From Candidatus Vicinibacter proximus (GTDB lineage Bacteria > Bacteroidota > Bacteroidia > Chitinophagales > Saprospiraceae), in contig JADJOE010000003.1 of assembly GCA_016713905.1 (NCBI GenBank), positions 2,108,001 through 2,172,000 of the forward strand: a stretch of DNA of 64,000 nucleotides, given 5' to 3'. Position numbers and translations under genes: made by a program. A model generated the notes under the pieces. The model saw only the letters and a program-made list of their open reading frames with translations. It had not been told where the DNA came from and searched no databases. How positions within the stretch are numbered: position 1 is the stretch's first letter; each line of letters starts with the position of its first letter. This document shows positions 45,244 to 53,893 of this stretch, one piece after another.

Positions 45244-45285
45244 TTATGTTAATACCTGGCTGAAATTTGTGTGAAAGAAAACGAT

Positions 45286-46602
45286 ATGAAAAAGCAACTT
45301 CATCCGGAAACACAAATGATGTCCTACGGCTACCATCCTGAGTGGTCCGAAGGGGCAGTAAAATGTCCTATCTTCCAAACTTCTACCTTTGCCTTCCGAT
45401 CTGCCGAAGATGGAAAAGCGTTTTTTGAAGTTGCCTATGGTTTGAGGGAAAAAGGGTTAAAGGAAAAGACAGGGCTCATCTACAGCAGACTGAACAATCC
45501 CGACATGCAAATCCTGGAAGAGAGGCTATGTCTTTGGGATGAAGCAGAGGCATGTGCGGTTTTTGAAAGTGGGATGTCGGCCATCACTACAGCGTTATTT
45601 GAATTCCTCAAACCTGGTGACCTGCTTCTTTACAGCAATCCGTTGTACGGCGGCACCAGTCATTTCATACATCAGGTGCTGACTAAATTCGGGATTGAGG
45701 TGGTTGGATTCCCTGCACATGCCGATAAAGATGAGATGATGCGTTTGCTCGAAAAAAATAACAGTAAAGGCAGGCTTGCCATGATTTTTTTGGAGACCCC
45801 TGCCAACCCGACCAATGAATTGGTAGACATTCAGCTTTGCAAGGAAATAGCAAATTTCTTCGGGCATCCTGAAAGACCTGCTCTGGTAGCTGTGGACAAT
45901 ACCTATATGGGACCATTGTGGCAACATCCGTTAAAGCTTGGTGCTGATCTGGTTTTTTATTCTGCAACCAAATACATCGGTGGTCACAGCGATGTCATTG
46001 CAGGTGCCTGCCTCGGCAACTCCGAACTTATCAGCAGAGTAAAAAACCTGCGTACTTTTCTGGGCAACATGATCGCGCCCCATACCGGTTGGTTGCTGAT
46101 GCGCAGTTTAGAAACACTAAAACTTCGCATGGACAAACAAGCCGAAAATGCTGCTGAATTGGCACTACGACTAAAGGATCATCCTAATGTAAAAAAGGTT
46201 CTTTATTTGGGTCTGCTCGACAAACAAGATGAAAAGCAGTATGCAATTTTCCAAAAACAATGTCTGTCCCCGGGAGCTATGATTTCGTTAATTCTGCTTG
46301 GAGGTGAAAAAGAAGCGTTCATGTTTCTGAATCATTTGAAAATTGTAAAATTGGCGGTGAGTCTTGGCAGTACTGAATCACTTGCTCAACATCCGGCTAC
46401 CATGACGCATGCCGGAATTTCCCCTGAAGAAAAAATTGAATTTGGCATTACGGCTAACCTCATCCGACTTTCTGTTGGTGTCGAACATGTAGAGGATCTG
46501 TGGTGGGATTTAAATGCTGCATTAAATACTATTGATACGAAAGAAGTAAATTCAATTGAACATCATAGCTCAGCACGTACAACTGCACTGGTGGTGATGT
46601 AG
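45286..46602 (+). CDS. Cys/Met metabolism PLP enzyme, methionine gamma-lyase-like
   Basis: 438 aa from the ATG at 45286; a GTG at 45271 would add five residues. A fold-type I PLP enzyme. Features: GLIYSRLNNPDMQILEERL, the cofactor contact ESGMSAITTALFEFL, ETPANPTNELVDI, and the PLP lysine Lys229 in SATKYIGGHSDVIAGACLG. It may release methanethiol or homocysteine products; MGL, cystathionine gamma-synthase and O-acetylhomoserine sulfhydrylase are hard to tell apart by eye. The divergent Lrp-type gene fits amino-acid-controlled expression. Confidence 0.85.
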   Translation: MKKQLHPETQMMSYGYHPEWSEGAVKCPIFQTSTFAFRSAEDGKAFFEVAYGLREKGLKEKTGLIYSRLNNPDMQILEERLCLWDEAEACAVFESGMSAITTALFEFLKPGDLLLYSNPLYGGTSHFIHQVLTKFGIEVVGFPAHADKDEMMRLLEKNNSKGRLAMIFLETPANPTNELVDIQLCKEIANFFGHPERPALVAVDNTYMGPLWQHPLKLGADLVFYSATKYIGGHSDVIAGACLGNSELISRVKNLRTFLGNMIAPHTGWLLMRSLETLKLRMDKQAENAAELALRLKDHPNVKKVLYLGLLDKQDEKQYAIFQKQCLSPGAMISLILLGGEKEAFMFLNHLKIVKLAVSLGSTESLAQHPATMTHAGISPEEKIEFGITANLIRLSVGVEHVEDLWWDLNAALNTIDTKEVNSIEHHSSARTTALVVM

Positions 46603-46932
46603 TAATTTTAGTAGATAAAAATCTTTTGATAAAAAATATTTGAATCGTATAATGTCCTCTACAAAACAAAAAATGATTTCAAAATTTAAGCTAATGCAGT
46701 CGGCGATTCATCAAGAAATCATTAATACAATAATAAAAAAATGCAGATCTGAATTTAGATCCCACCAGTAAACCTAAGTTTAATATATCAGTCCAAGCTG
46801 TAGCAAACTCCAAAGTGATTGCTCCATTTCAAATACAAATACTATTTAATTTTGATCAACTTACTAACGCTGGATACATTAGGACATAGCGGGACAAAAC
46901 CAAAGATATTAGTTCAAGGAAATGGAACCGAT
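46603..46932. other. AT-rich gap before the Rep gene; holds the start of a 256-bp repeat
   Basis: No gene is supported. From 46874 the sequence is shared with 51057 onward (see repeat entries). An open frame runs from a TTG at 46819 into the Rep gene, but the first ATG with a purine-rich upstream site is 46933. Confidence 0.5.
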
Positions 46933-47129
46933 ATGAGTGATATACAGGCTTTGAGAGGCCGAGCCAAAAGAAAATTAATCACCAATAAAGTAGTTTTGGC
47001 CCTCATTGATTTAGCCAATAAAAAAGGTGATCAAATTCGCTTAGGATCATTCTGGAACACTTATCATTGTCAAAATAAATTAATAAGTTCCGAGGATAGA
47101 CTATATGGAGTTTATTGCAAAAACCGGTT
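46874..47129 (+). repeat. 256-bp direct repeat, copy A
   Basis: Matches 51057-51312 with one mismatch seen (AGGACATAGC against AGGACAAAGC). It covers 59 bases upstream of the Rep ATG and the first 65 or so codons. Confidence 0.97.
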
Positions 47130-47877
47130 TTGCACCCTTTGTTGCAGTATTAGAAAAGCAGAAATTATCAATACTTATCTGCCAATTCTAAGAAAATGGG
47201 AAGATCCATATTTTGTGACCCTAACCGTCAAATCTCCACCTTTAAAGCACTTGACGAAAATGATGGCAAAAGTTGTGGAAGGATTTGGGCAAATTATTGA
47301 GAAACATAAAAAGAGATCCCAAAGAAATAAAGGAAATAAATTGGTTGGAATTAAGTCATTGGAATGCAATTTTAATCCAATAAAACGCACCTATAATCCT
47401 CACCTGCATCTCATCGTTCAAAATGAAGAAATGGCAAAACTCATTATTGAAGAGTGGTTAATTAAATGGACTCCAAGATTTTCAAATGCCAAAGCCCAAC
47501 ATATGAGAAAAGTTGAAAACAAAGAAAGAGACTTAATTGAAATTGTAAAATATGGCAGTAAGATTTTCACTGACCCAGATATCAAATATAAGCCTAAATC
47601 CATTAAAGACCACAAAGTGTATATCAGTGCTTTATACAATATTTATTGTGCAATGGAGAACCATAGGATTTTTGATCGCTTCGGTTTCAATTTGCCCAAG
47701 ACTGAAAAATCAATAATTGAAAATTCCATTACATTGGATGAATATCAAGAATGGGTTTTTGATGATAAAGCAACAGATTGGAAAAATACTGATAACGAGC
47801 TATCCTTAACGCAGTATCACATGCCGCCAAACTTAATTGAATTATTAAATTATAATATGGATATAGTATTGGAATAA
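46933..47877 (+). CDS. Rolling-circle replication initiator (Rep_1-like, HUH)
   Basis: 314 aa from the ATG at 46933, with AAGGAAATGG upstream. The HUH metal motif is PHLHLIVQ (His157 and His159) and the catalytic motif IVKYGSKIF gives Tyr207 with Lys210, the YxxK pattern of pMV158/pC194-type initiators. A cysteine-rich start, YCKNRFCTLCCSIRK, resembles the Rep_1 family opening. The protein would nick one DNA strand at an origin and stay bound to its 5' end. It lies on what looks like the chromosome, without other plasmid genes next to it, so it belongs to an integrated or transposing rolling-circle element. Confidence 0.75.
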   Translation: MSDIQALRGRAKRKLITNKVVLALIDLANKKGDQIRLGSFWNTYHCQNKLISSEDRLYGVYCKNRFCTLCCSIRKAEIINTYLPILRKWEDPYFVTLTVKSPPLKHLTKMMAKVVEGFGQIIEKHKKRSQRNKGNKLVGIKSLECNFNPIKRTYNPHLHLIVQNEEMAKLIIEEWLIKWTPRFSNAKAQHMRKVENKERDLIEIVKYGSKIFTDPDIKYKPKSIKDHKVYISALYNIYCAMENHRIFDRFGFNLPKTEKSIIENSITLDEYQEWVFDDKATDWKNTDNELSLTQYHMPPNLIELLNYNMDIVLE

Positions 47878-48496
47878 AGCAATTTATTGAATCTGTTTCT
47901 TTTATATCATTGTTTGTCTGTCTTTAAAACAATTTAATAACGCTTAGCAGCATTTTTCGTTTTTTAACGTGAACTAGGAGAGAGAGGTTGAGCAACTTTT
48001 AGAAACAAGTCTATTGGATTAACCAAAAACATAAAGAAATTGAACTTGGTCCAAGAGACAGTATCGTCTCTATTTTAAACTGGTACTGTAAGCTTCAATC
48101 CAAGTATATATCCTTCAAAATCAACTTTGCCTACCATCTTTTTAACTGTACGATTCCTGCCAATTGAATTATTTCCTTAAAATAAACTCGAATTTATATT
48201 CCATTTTATTTATAACCATTAATTTAATAAAATTATCATTTTCTTATAATAAAAGATGCATATACTATTGATAAACAATCTATTATGAAATTTTATTTCT
48301 ATTACTAGCTTCTTTGAATTATTTCTTTCATGTAAATTAATCGTTCAATCTTGAAAAAGTAAATGAAAAAAATTTGGAATTTCGGTTGAACAAATTAAAT
48401 TTACAATTAAATAACAAAATATAATCTCCAAATATTCAATTTAAATAAATTGTTAATTAATTTAAACTTCAAATTATTACCTTAAAAATTATCATT
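47878..48496. other. 619-base AT-rich gap without a supported gene
   Basis: No gene is called. On the minus strand around 48085-48165 a short frame reads GRNRTVKKMVGKVDFEGYI, too short and unsupported to name. It may contain the replication origin of the Rep element, but no nick site is recognisable. Confidence 0.45.
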
Positions 48497-50215
48497 TTGA
48501 AAATTATTACAATTCACCAAACAAAAGATTTAATCTGGTCTTTACTAGTCCTAGTGTTGTTTATGGTTTTACTTACTGGATGTAAAACTGAAGATGAACT
48601 TAACGAAACTTTAGATACTAAACAAACAGGATTTTCAAAACATAAAATTACAATTGGAGAAGCAAAGGCATATTATTTAAACAAATATAATTCTAATACC
48701 AAAACAGGTGCAGTAAAAAGAACCACAAATTTTAGTCCAATAGAAGATTTTGATTTAGAGCTATTATGGGAATTATCTTATTACCCTTCGAATTATTCGG
48801 GAAATATACTTATGGTACCAATAATGGATTCTGCCCTAATTTCAGAAAAATGGACTGATGCATTTATGGTATTTTATCATGACACTTCTAACCAAGTTGT
48901 CGAAGAGCTTATGATATTTACAATGGACGAAGATTATTATGTCAATTTGGGCGAAGAGCCTTCAGTTGAAAATTATACTGGATTCACTTTTCATGTTAAT
49001 AGTCAAGGTGACCCAAGTGGTTTTTGTTATTATTTAAACGGCAGCATCATAGGATATACTGATTATATATTGATCAATTCAGATGGTACTATTGGTAGTT
49101 TTAATCAACTTAGTACAAGGACATGGTGGGAAGAGTTTTGGAGCTGGCTTTGTGGGAATGATATTGAATGTCCAACTTTTGGCGGAGGTGGAGGCACAGG
49201 TGGTAGATTTTGGAAAAGAGTAGGAAGTTGGTTTAACAGTCTTGGTAACGGACTTGGAGGAAGTGGAGGTTCAGGTGGGAGCGGATCTGGAGCATTTAAT
49301 GGTTACGGTGGGTTTGGTGGATACGGTGGATTTACAGGAGGTGGAGGTTTTGGATCTGGTGGAAATTGGGGTTATGGAGATAGTAATAATAGTGGTAGTG
49401 GCGGTAATCCTAGTAGAAATTTGAGAGATTATTTTAGCGAACTCCAAATAAAACAACTGACAAAAGCAGTAGATAGATTAAATGAATATTTTGGGTGGAA
49501 TAAAGAATTGATAGATTATTTTATTGATTTTAATTTAAATGCTGATTGTCTTGCAGAAATTGCAGCTTTACAAGAACCTTTAGTAGACGGTTTAGAAAGC
49601 TTACCTTGTTTGCAAAAATTAATAAAATATACTACACTGAAGGATCAATATGATTTGGACCTTTCTTATGAAGAATTCGAGAATTTCACTTTAAACTGCG
49701 AAATAACTTCTCCTGATTTCGAATCATGCTATATGGAAAATGTTATAAGTTTTTGTATGGAAAATATAAACACTTATGGAGATTGGGACGTAGAAGATGG
49801 TATAACCAATTTGTGCTGGCAATCATTAACATTACAAAAAATTGACCAAGGATATTATGTATTGCTTCCAAATATTCAATATAAATTCCATCATCAACAA
49901 ACAAATACATGGATTAATATGAACCTTGGCAATATTTGTATTGAAGTTAATGGAATCGATAATAATGGACAACCGCTTAGTAACAACGACATAAAAATAA
50001 ACATAGCAAATGCTTTAGAAAAAGCTAGATTAGGAGTTTGGTCCGCATTGAATCTAAAATTGGCAATACCTTTTTCAGCAACACTTAACATACAATATAA
50101 AATTGCAGTATTTGCAAATTTGCAAATTTTATTTAGTGGCCTTCCAACTATTGCTACAGGTCCATCTGTGTGCCCTGGAGTAACACCATCAATTCCAACT
50201 TGGAATTGTAATTAG
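48497..50215 (+). CDS. Lipoprotein with glycine-rich linker, function unknown
   Basis: 572 aa. A lipobox ending LLTGC (Cys29) follows a long hydrophobic signal; the start is TTG. Residues about 30-225 form one domain; a glycine/serine-rich linker fills about 229-320 with GGSGGSGSG-type repeats. A C-terminal domain (about 320-572) has cysteines in CLAEIAALQEP, SPDFESCYMENV and CMENINTYGDW. I do not recognise any part. The layout (anchor, flexible linker, C-terminal module, small downstream gene) recalls polymorphic toxins, but that is a guess. Codon use is very AT-rich. Confidence 0.65.
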   Translation: MKIITIHQTKDLIWSLLVLVLFMVLLTGCKTEDELNETLDTKQTGFSKHKITIGEAKAYYLNKYNSNTKTGAVKRTTNFSPIEDFDLELLWELSYYPSNYSGNILMVPIMDSALISEKWTDAFMVFYHDTSNQVVEELMIFTMDEDYYVNLGEEPSVENYTGFTFHVNSQGDPSGFCYYLNGSIIGYTDYILINSDGTIGSFNQLSTRTWWEEFWSWLCGNDIECPTFGGGGGTGGRFWKRVGSWFNSLGNGLGGSGGSGGSGSGAFNGYGGFGGYGGFTGGGGFGSGGNWGYGDSNNSGSGGNPSRNLRDYFSELQIKQLTKAVDRLNEYFGWNKELIDYFIDFNLNADCLAEIAALQEPLVDGLESLPCLQKLIKYTTLKDQYDLDLSYEEFENFTLNCEITSPDFESCYMENVISFCMENINTYGDWDVEDGITNLCWQSLTLQKIDQGYYVLLPNIQYKFHHQQTNTWINMNLGNICIEVNGIDNNGQPLSNNDIKINIANALEKARLGVWSALNLKLAIPFSATLNIQYKIAVFANLQILFSGLPTIATGPSVCPGVTPSIPTWNCN

Positions 50216-50220
50216 TAATA

Positions 50221-50781
50221 ATGTATAAATTTGTATTTAAAACCACTATTGCTGGTGCAATAATTTTTTATAAAATCGTATTTACTTCACCAACAGAAAT
50301 TTTTGTTAAGTATAATACAATAAACAAAGAGTATTCAGATGCTTATGATAAATATATTTATCATAAAATAGGCAATGATACTGTTAAGGTATTTTGGAAT
50401 GGTGAATATTTAGAAGAAAGTAGCAAATGGAAGGGTGGATTTATATTAGACTCAAGCATTAAAAATGAAATTCTTAAGGAAACAGAATTCCAACAATCAT
50501 ATTTAATTTGGAATGATGCAAAATATATACAACAAGAATATGAAGAGTTTAGTATGGAGCTTGTTATTGGTTCATTAGAAAATTTTAATTTCGAAAAATA
50601 TTGGACTACTGAATGTTTTACTGAATATAAATCCAATAATTATATTCTCCTAAAAAGTATTGGTAAATTTAATGGAGCACATATTTTTCATGAAGAAGAA
50701 CTTATTTCAATTGACACTACATATAGTGAATCTGATCCCGACTTAGTAGAAATTAAACAAATATTTCAAATTCAAGATTGA
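50221..50781 (+). CDS. Small AT-rich protein downstream of the lipoprotein
   Basis: 186 aa. The first 25 residues are hydrophobic (FKTTIAGAIIFYKIVF), so it may be exported or anchored. The rest is charged and beta-rich (VKVFWNGEYLEESSKWKGGF). I recognise no family. It starts five bases after the lipoprotein stop and so is probably co-transcribed. An immunity or chaperone partner is possible but not shown. Confidence 0.55.
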   Translation: MYKFVFKTTIAGAIIFYKIVFTSPTEIFVKYNTINKEYSDAYDKYIYHKIGNDTVKVFWNGEYLEESSKWKGGFILDSSIKNEILKETEFQQSYLIWNDAKYIQQEYEEFSMELVIGSLENFNFEKYWTTECFTEYKSNNYILLKSIGKFNGAHIFHEEELISIDTTYSESDPDLVEIKQIFQIQD

Positions 50782-50868
50782 CAAATTTAAGTAAAATAAT
50801 CTTTCCTTACTAAATTAGTTTGAGGTGGTCCAAAATAATGGTTTACATATCTAGCTTAAATTTGTTAT

Positions 50869-51024
50869 ATGGTTCAATCAAAGTCAACTAACTATAGTAA
50901 GAAGTATGAATCCGATTTTAAGCTTCAAGCCATTAAATTGCTGGAGTTTACGAGGGATATAAAGGAATTAGCTGATTTTCTGGGTGTTAGAAATAACTTT
51001 AGATTTAGAAAATCAAAAATTTAA
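50869..51024 (+). pseudogene. IS3-family orfA remnant
   Basis: The frame from ATG 50869 reads MVQSKSTNYSKKYESDFKLQ and then AIKLLEFTRDIKELADFLGV before it runs into unrelated sequence and stops. That is the helix-turn-helix start of an IS3-type OrfA. It is truncated: the rest of OrfA and OrfB is missing. It abuts the Rep repeat fragment, so this point has seen at least two mobile events. Confidence 0.7.
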
Positions 51025-51056
51025 ACACCAAAAAGAAATAAACAACAATGGAATAT

Positions 51057-51312
51057 ATACATTAGGACAAAGCGGGACAAAACCAAAGATATTAGTTCAA
51101 GGAAATGGAACCGATATGAGTGATATACAGGCTTTGAGAGGCCGAGCCAAAAGAAAATTAATCACCAATAAAGTAGTTTTGGCCCTCATTGATTTAGCCA
51201 ATAAAAAAGGTGATCAAATTCGCTTAGGATCATTCTGGAACACTTATCATTGTCAAAATAAATTAATAAGTTCCGAGGATAGACTATATGGAGTTTATTG
51301 CAAAAACCGGTT
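51057..51312 (+). pseudogene. Truncated Rep gene, 256-bp direct repeat copy B
   Basis: Near-perfect copy of 46874-47129, holding 59 upstream bases and about 65 codons of Rep. It ends at CCGGTT and continues into unrelated sequence, so HUH and tyrosine motifs are missing. The copy is recent, since only one base differs. An open frame (50984-51430) runs through it but joins IS remnant and tail sequence and is not a gene. Confidence 0.92.
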
Positions 51313-51391
51313 CAAATTTACCATCTCAATTCTGTCAAAATTGACTTTACAAGCATGTTATAAAAAATTTATATGCAAATTGTATGCAAAT

Positions 51392-51428
51392 AAAAAAAAG
51401 AGTCATGAATATAAATTCATAACTCTTT
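51392..51428 (-). terminator. Terminator downstream of the tRNA fragment
   Basis: On the minus strand a hairpin with arms AAAGAGT..ATGAAT and ATTCAT..ACTCTTT is followed by eight T. It lies right after the tRNA 3' end and so is probably the original tRNA terminator. Confidence 0.8.
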
Positions 51429-51439
51429 AACTATCATGT

Positions 51440-51470
51440 GATCCCGTCAGGATTCGAACCTGAGACCCTC
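51440..51470 (-). tRNA. 3' end of a tRNA gene (partial), island attachment site
   Basis: Minus-strand reading ends GGTTCGAATCCTGACGGGAT plus CA. It contains the TPsiC stem-loop (TCAGG, TTCGAAT, CCTGA) and the 3' half of the acceptor stem. The 5' part of a tRNA (D-arm, anticodon) is missing, so this is a fragment, as left by site-specific insertion at a tRNA 3' end. Together with the terminator on its left and the integrase on its right it marks the left boundary of an integrated element. The tRNA type cannot be told. Confidence 0.85.
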
Positions 51471-51578
51471 TACAAACAATTACAAACATTAATAAACTAA
51501 CTATCAATTATTTACATATTATATCGAACTTTATGTATTTATTTAAGGTTATATATGTTTGCCATTTTAATTAAAAAA

Positions 51579-51601
51579 AGGAGGCAAATAAGGAGGCAAA
51601 T
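51579..51601 (+). repeat. Tandem 12-bp repeat upstream of the integrase start
   Basis: AGGAGGCAAATA is followed at once by AGGAGGCAAATT, 8 bases before the GTG and 14 before the ATG. It contains a strong Shine-Dalgarno core twice, unusual in Bacteroidota; it may equally be an integrase or excisionase binding site near att. Confidence 0.6.
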
Positions 51602-51609
51602 TAATAATT

Positions 51610-52824
51610 GTGAATATGAAAGTTAGAGCAGTAATCAATAAATCGAAGAAAGACAAAGGTGGGCTGTGTCCTATTAAATTAAGGGTAAGTGGGTATGGTA
51701 CAAGGAAAGAAATATACCTTCCCGGTGTTAAGATTGATCCGAAATTATGGGATGCAAGCAAACAGAGCGTAAAAAATGATAAAATGCTTACGTTGAGAAT
51801 TCAAAATCAGATTAACAAGTATAAGGAACAAATCAACAAACAGGAAGCTTTAGATTCTCCTATCGCTCCTGAAGAAGTTCATAGCTTAATTCAAAATAAA
51901 TCGAGTAAAATTAATGGACAAGATCTGAATGCTGTTGAGTATTGTAAGAACCACTTTGTAATTGATCTGAATTTAAGTTATGGTACTAGGAAAGGATATA
52001 GCAGCTTTGCCAAAATCCTTAAAGAATATGATGCTAAAATCTCCCTGGACCGAATAGATTTAAATTGGATTGCTGGCTTTAAAGAGTATCTAGTTAAAAA
52101 ACATAAAATAAATCCTTACACTATGTCATGTAGATTGAAAACGGTCAGAAGACTTGTAAGGCATGCTTATGAGGCCGGGAAACTCTCAAAGTATCCTTTG
52201 GAAGGCCTTAAAATAGCACAGGCTAAAGCATATAGACAATTCTTATCAATAACACAGCTTAGGCAGTTATTAGCTTACACTCCTAAATTGAACCTTCAAA
52301 ACACCTATAACGCATTTGTATTCTCATGTTATACCGGTTTGCGATTTGGAGATCTGGCTACGATAAAATATTCCAACCTATCTATTGACAACAGTTCCGG
52401 AGAAGATGAAATTGTTCTTTTTTTTACAATGGGAAAAACAAAGCGACAAGTTAGAATTCACCTAAACAAAAGTATTTCGAATCTTATAGATAGAAATAAA
52501 ATAGCTTTAGATGAGCCAATTTTTAGCTTTCTTAAAACAACGGATTTTGACTTAAGTTCTGATAAGTTAGCTATGAAGATTGAATCTGCCAATGCCTTAG
52601 CTAATAAGCGCTTAAAAGAGATCATGAAGGATGCTGATCTTCCAGAAGGATATTCCTTTCATTGTGCGCGACATACATTTGCATGCGTAGCCTTGCAGTT
52701 AGGAGTGGACTTAATGAGCCTCAGAGATCTAATTGGTCATACGGATTTAAAAGTTACTCAAGAGTATCTTAAGGTAATCGATTCTCAAAAGAAAAACGCA
52801 ATTGAAAAATTTAATAGTATTTGA
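51610..52824 (+). CDS. Tyrosine recombinase (phage/ICE-type integrase)
   Basis: 404 aa. The N-terminal arm-binding domain (LRVSGYGTRKEIYLPGVKID) is the Bacteroidota type and a SAM-like core-binding domain follows at about 110-200. The catalytic domain holds Arg245 in YTGLRFGDL, lysine in MGKTKRQVRI, His351/Arg354 in HCARHTFACV, His377 in GHTD and the nucleophile Tyr386 in QEYLKV. All six catalytic positions are present. It lies beside the tRNA 3' fragment. The start is GTG 51610, with ATG 51616 as the alternative. Confidence 0.95.
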   Translation: MNMKVRAVINKSKKDKGGLCPIKLRVSGYGTRKEIYLPGVKIDPKLWDASKQSVKNDKMLTLRIQNQINKYKEQINKQEALDSPIAPEEVHSLIQNKSSKINGQDLNAVEYCKNHFVIDLNLSYGTRKGYSSFAKILKEYDAKISLDRIDLNWIAGFKEYLVKKHKINPYTMSCRLKTVRRLVRHAYEAGKLSKYPLEGLKIAQAKAYRQFLSITQLRQLLAYTPKLNLQNTYNAFVFSCYTGLRFGDLATIKYSNLSIDNSSGEDEIVLFFTMGKTKRQVRIHLNKSISNLIDRNKIALDEPIFSFLKTTDFDLSSDKLAMKIESANALANKRLKEIMKDADLPEGYSFHCARHTFACVALQLGVDLMSLRDLIGHTDLKVTQEYLKVIDSQKKNAIEKFNSI

Positions 52825-52825
52825 T

Positions 52826-53692
52826 ATGAATAATTTTGAAATCCAAAATTTGTATTTGAAGATAACTCAAAGTCATTTAGACCCTTTAATAAATAAATGT
52901 AAAGATGAAAAAATATTTGACATTGGAATAGTTTCTCTTTCAGAATTAAAAGACGATATTAATATCTTAATACGTGAATTGAATAATAACGATTTATTGT
53001 CTAGAGCATTTGCTCAATCTAAAATAAATTCTAAAGAAATTTACAAAACAATTTATTCTCAATTAGAAGAAATTCCAAATTTACGAGAACTATATAAATT
53101 ACATTTAAAAAGAGCTGAACATAAATATAAATCAATAAATCCTATGAAATTATATATGTTAAATGAGGATGAAAGAAATATCTGTGATAAAGCCTGTTCT
53201 TTTACATATGATAAGCCACATGCCATATATGATAATTGCCAAGACATTATTGACGATATAAAATCAAACAATGTCTTTTCTGAATTTAACAAAAGCAAAC
53301 AAAAACTAATATTCAAGATAAGACCTGACAAAGCAGGTGTAAATAATGCATACATAAAAAACTTTGTGAAAAAATTAATGGAAAATAATCATATTGATAA
53401 TGATGGAGAATCGGAATTAATCGCTCTGCTAAGTGGTGAAAAACCAAAATCATTGATAAACTGGAAGGGAACAAAAGGAAGTAAAAATGCTAAAGCAGAA
53501 CTATGTAGAATATTTTATACTATTGCAGATAATAAATTATTGTTTAACCCAAGTGTACCTTGGGAAAATATACAGTCCAAATTTATAATAAACGAAGAGA
53601 TTGTTACAAATTTAAAAGTAGCAGCCGGTAATAAAAAAATTGATGATTATTCAGAAGAAATAGTCAAATCAGCATTTAAACTAAAAATATGA
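52826..53692 (+). CDS. Island accessory protein, unknown (weak RteC-like end)
   Basis: 288 aa from the ATG at 52826, one base after the integrase stop, so the two are translated together. It is helical and charged with low complexity in the middle. The final part (INWKGTKGSKNAKAELCRIF) has a tryptophan-glycine-leucine pattern faintly like the RteC protein of Bacteroides conjugative elements, but that match is weak. I cannot assign a function; regulation or excision control would fit the position. Confidence 0.6.
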   Translation: MNNFEIQNLYLKITQSHLDPLINKCKDEKIFDIGIVSLSELKDDINILIRELNNNDLLSRAFAQSKINSKEIYKTIYSQLEEIPNLRELYKLHLKRAEHKYKSINPMKLYMLNEDERNICDKACSFTYDKPHAIYDNCQDIIDDIKSNNVFSEFNKSKQKLIFKIRPDKAGVNNAYIKNFVKKLMENNHIDNDGESELIALLSGEKPKSLINWKGTKGSKNAKAELCRIFYTIADNKLLFNPSVPWENIQSKFIINEEIVTNLKVAAGNKKIDDYSEEIVKSAFKLKI

Positions 53693-53784
53693 TTATCCCA
53701 TCGAATCTATTACAAAGACAATGGGTCAAATATTAATTCAATATTAAATTACTAAGAGAATTTCCATAACCAATTAAAACCTAC

Positions 53785-53821
53785 TTACCTACTCTTGCCT
53801 TCTAAATTAACGAGTAGGTAA
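53785..53821. promoter_or_regulatory. Inverted repeat before the excisionase-like gene
   Basis: TTACCTACTC and GAGTAGGTAA (10 bp each) are separated by 17 bases in the gap at 53693-53893. Candidate operator or excisionase site. Confidence 0.5.
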
Positions 53822-53893
53822 AATCTGATATTATGTTTGCAGCGCACTAATCAAAGTGTGCACTACTCGTGCGTCAGAGTAAAATTTAAAAAA

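Noticed and set aside
45152..45313. N-terminal extension of the Lrp-type regulator
   Set aside because: It would cover the palindrome and the start of the divergent gene; the family begins at the ATG at 45151.
49242..49456. Glycine-, valine- and threonine-rich short frames
   Set aside because: They are other-frame readings of the glycine-rich linker of the lipoprotein.
50984..51430. 148-codon gene
   Set aside because: It joins IS3 remnant, Rep fragment and tRNA-side sequence and ends in the terminator; it is a chance frame through a broken Rep copy.
51440..51520. Complete tRNA gene
   Set aside because: Only the TPsiC arm and acceptor 3' half are present; no D-arm or anticodon stem can be built upstream on the minus strand.
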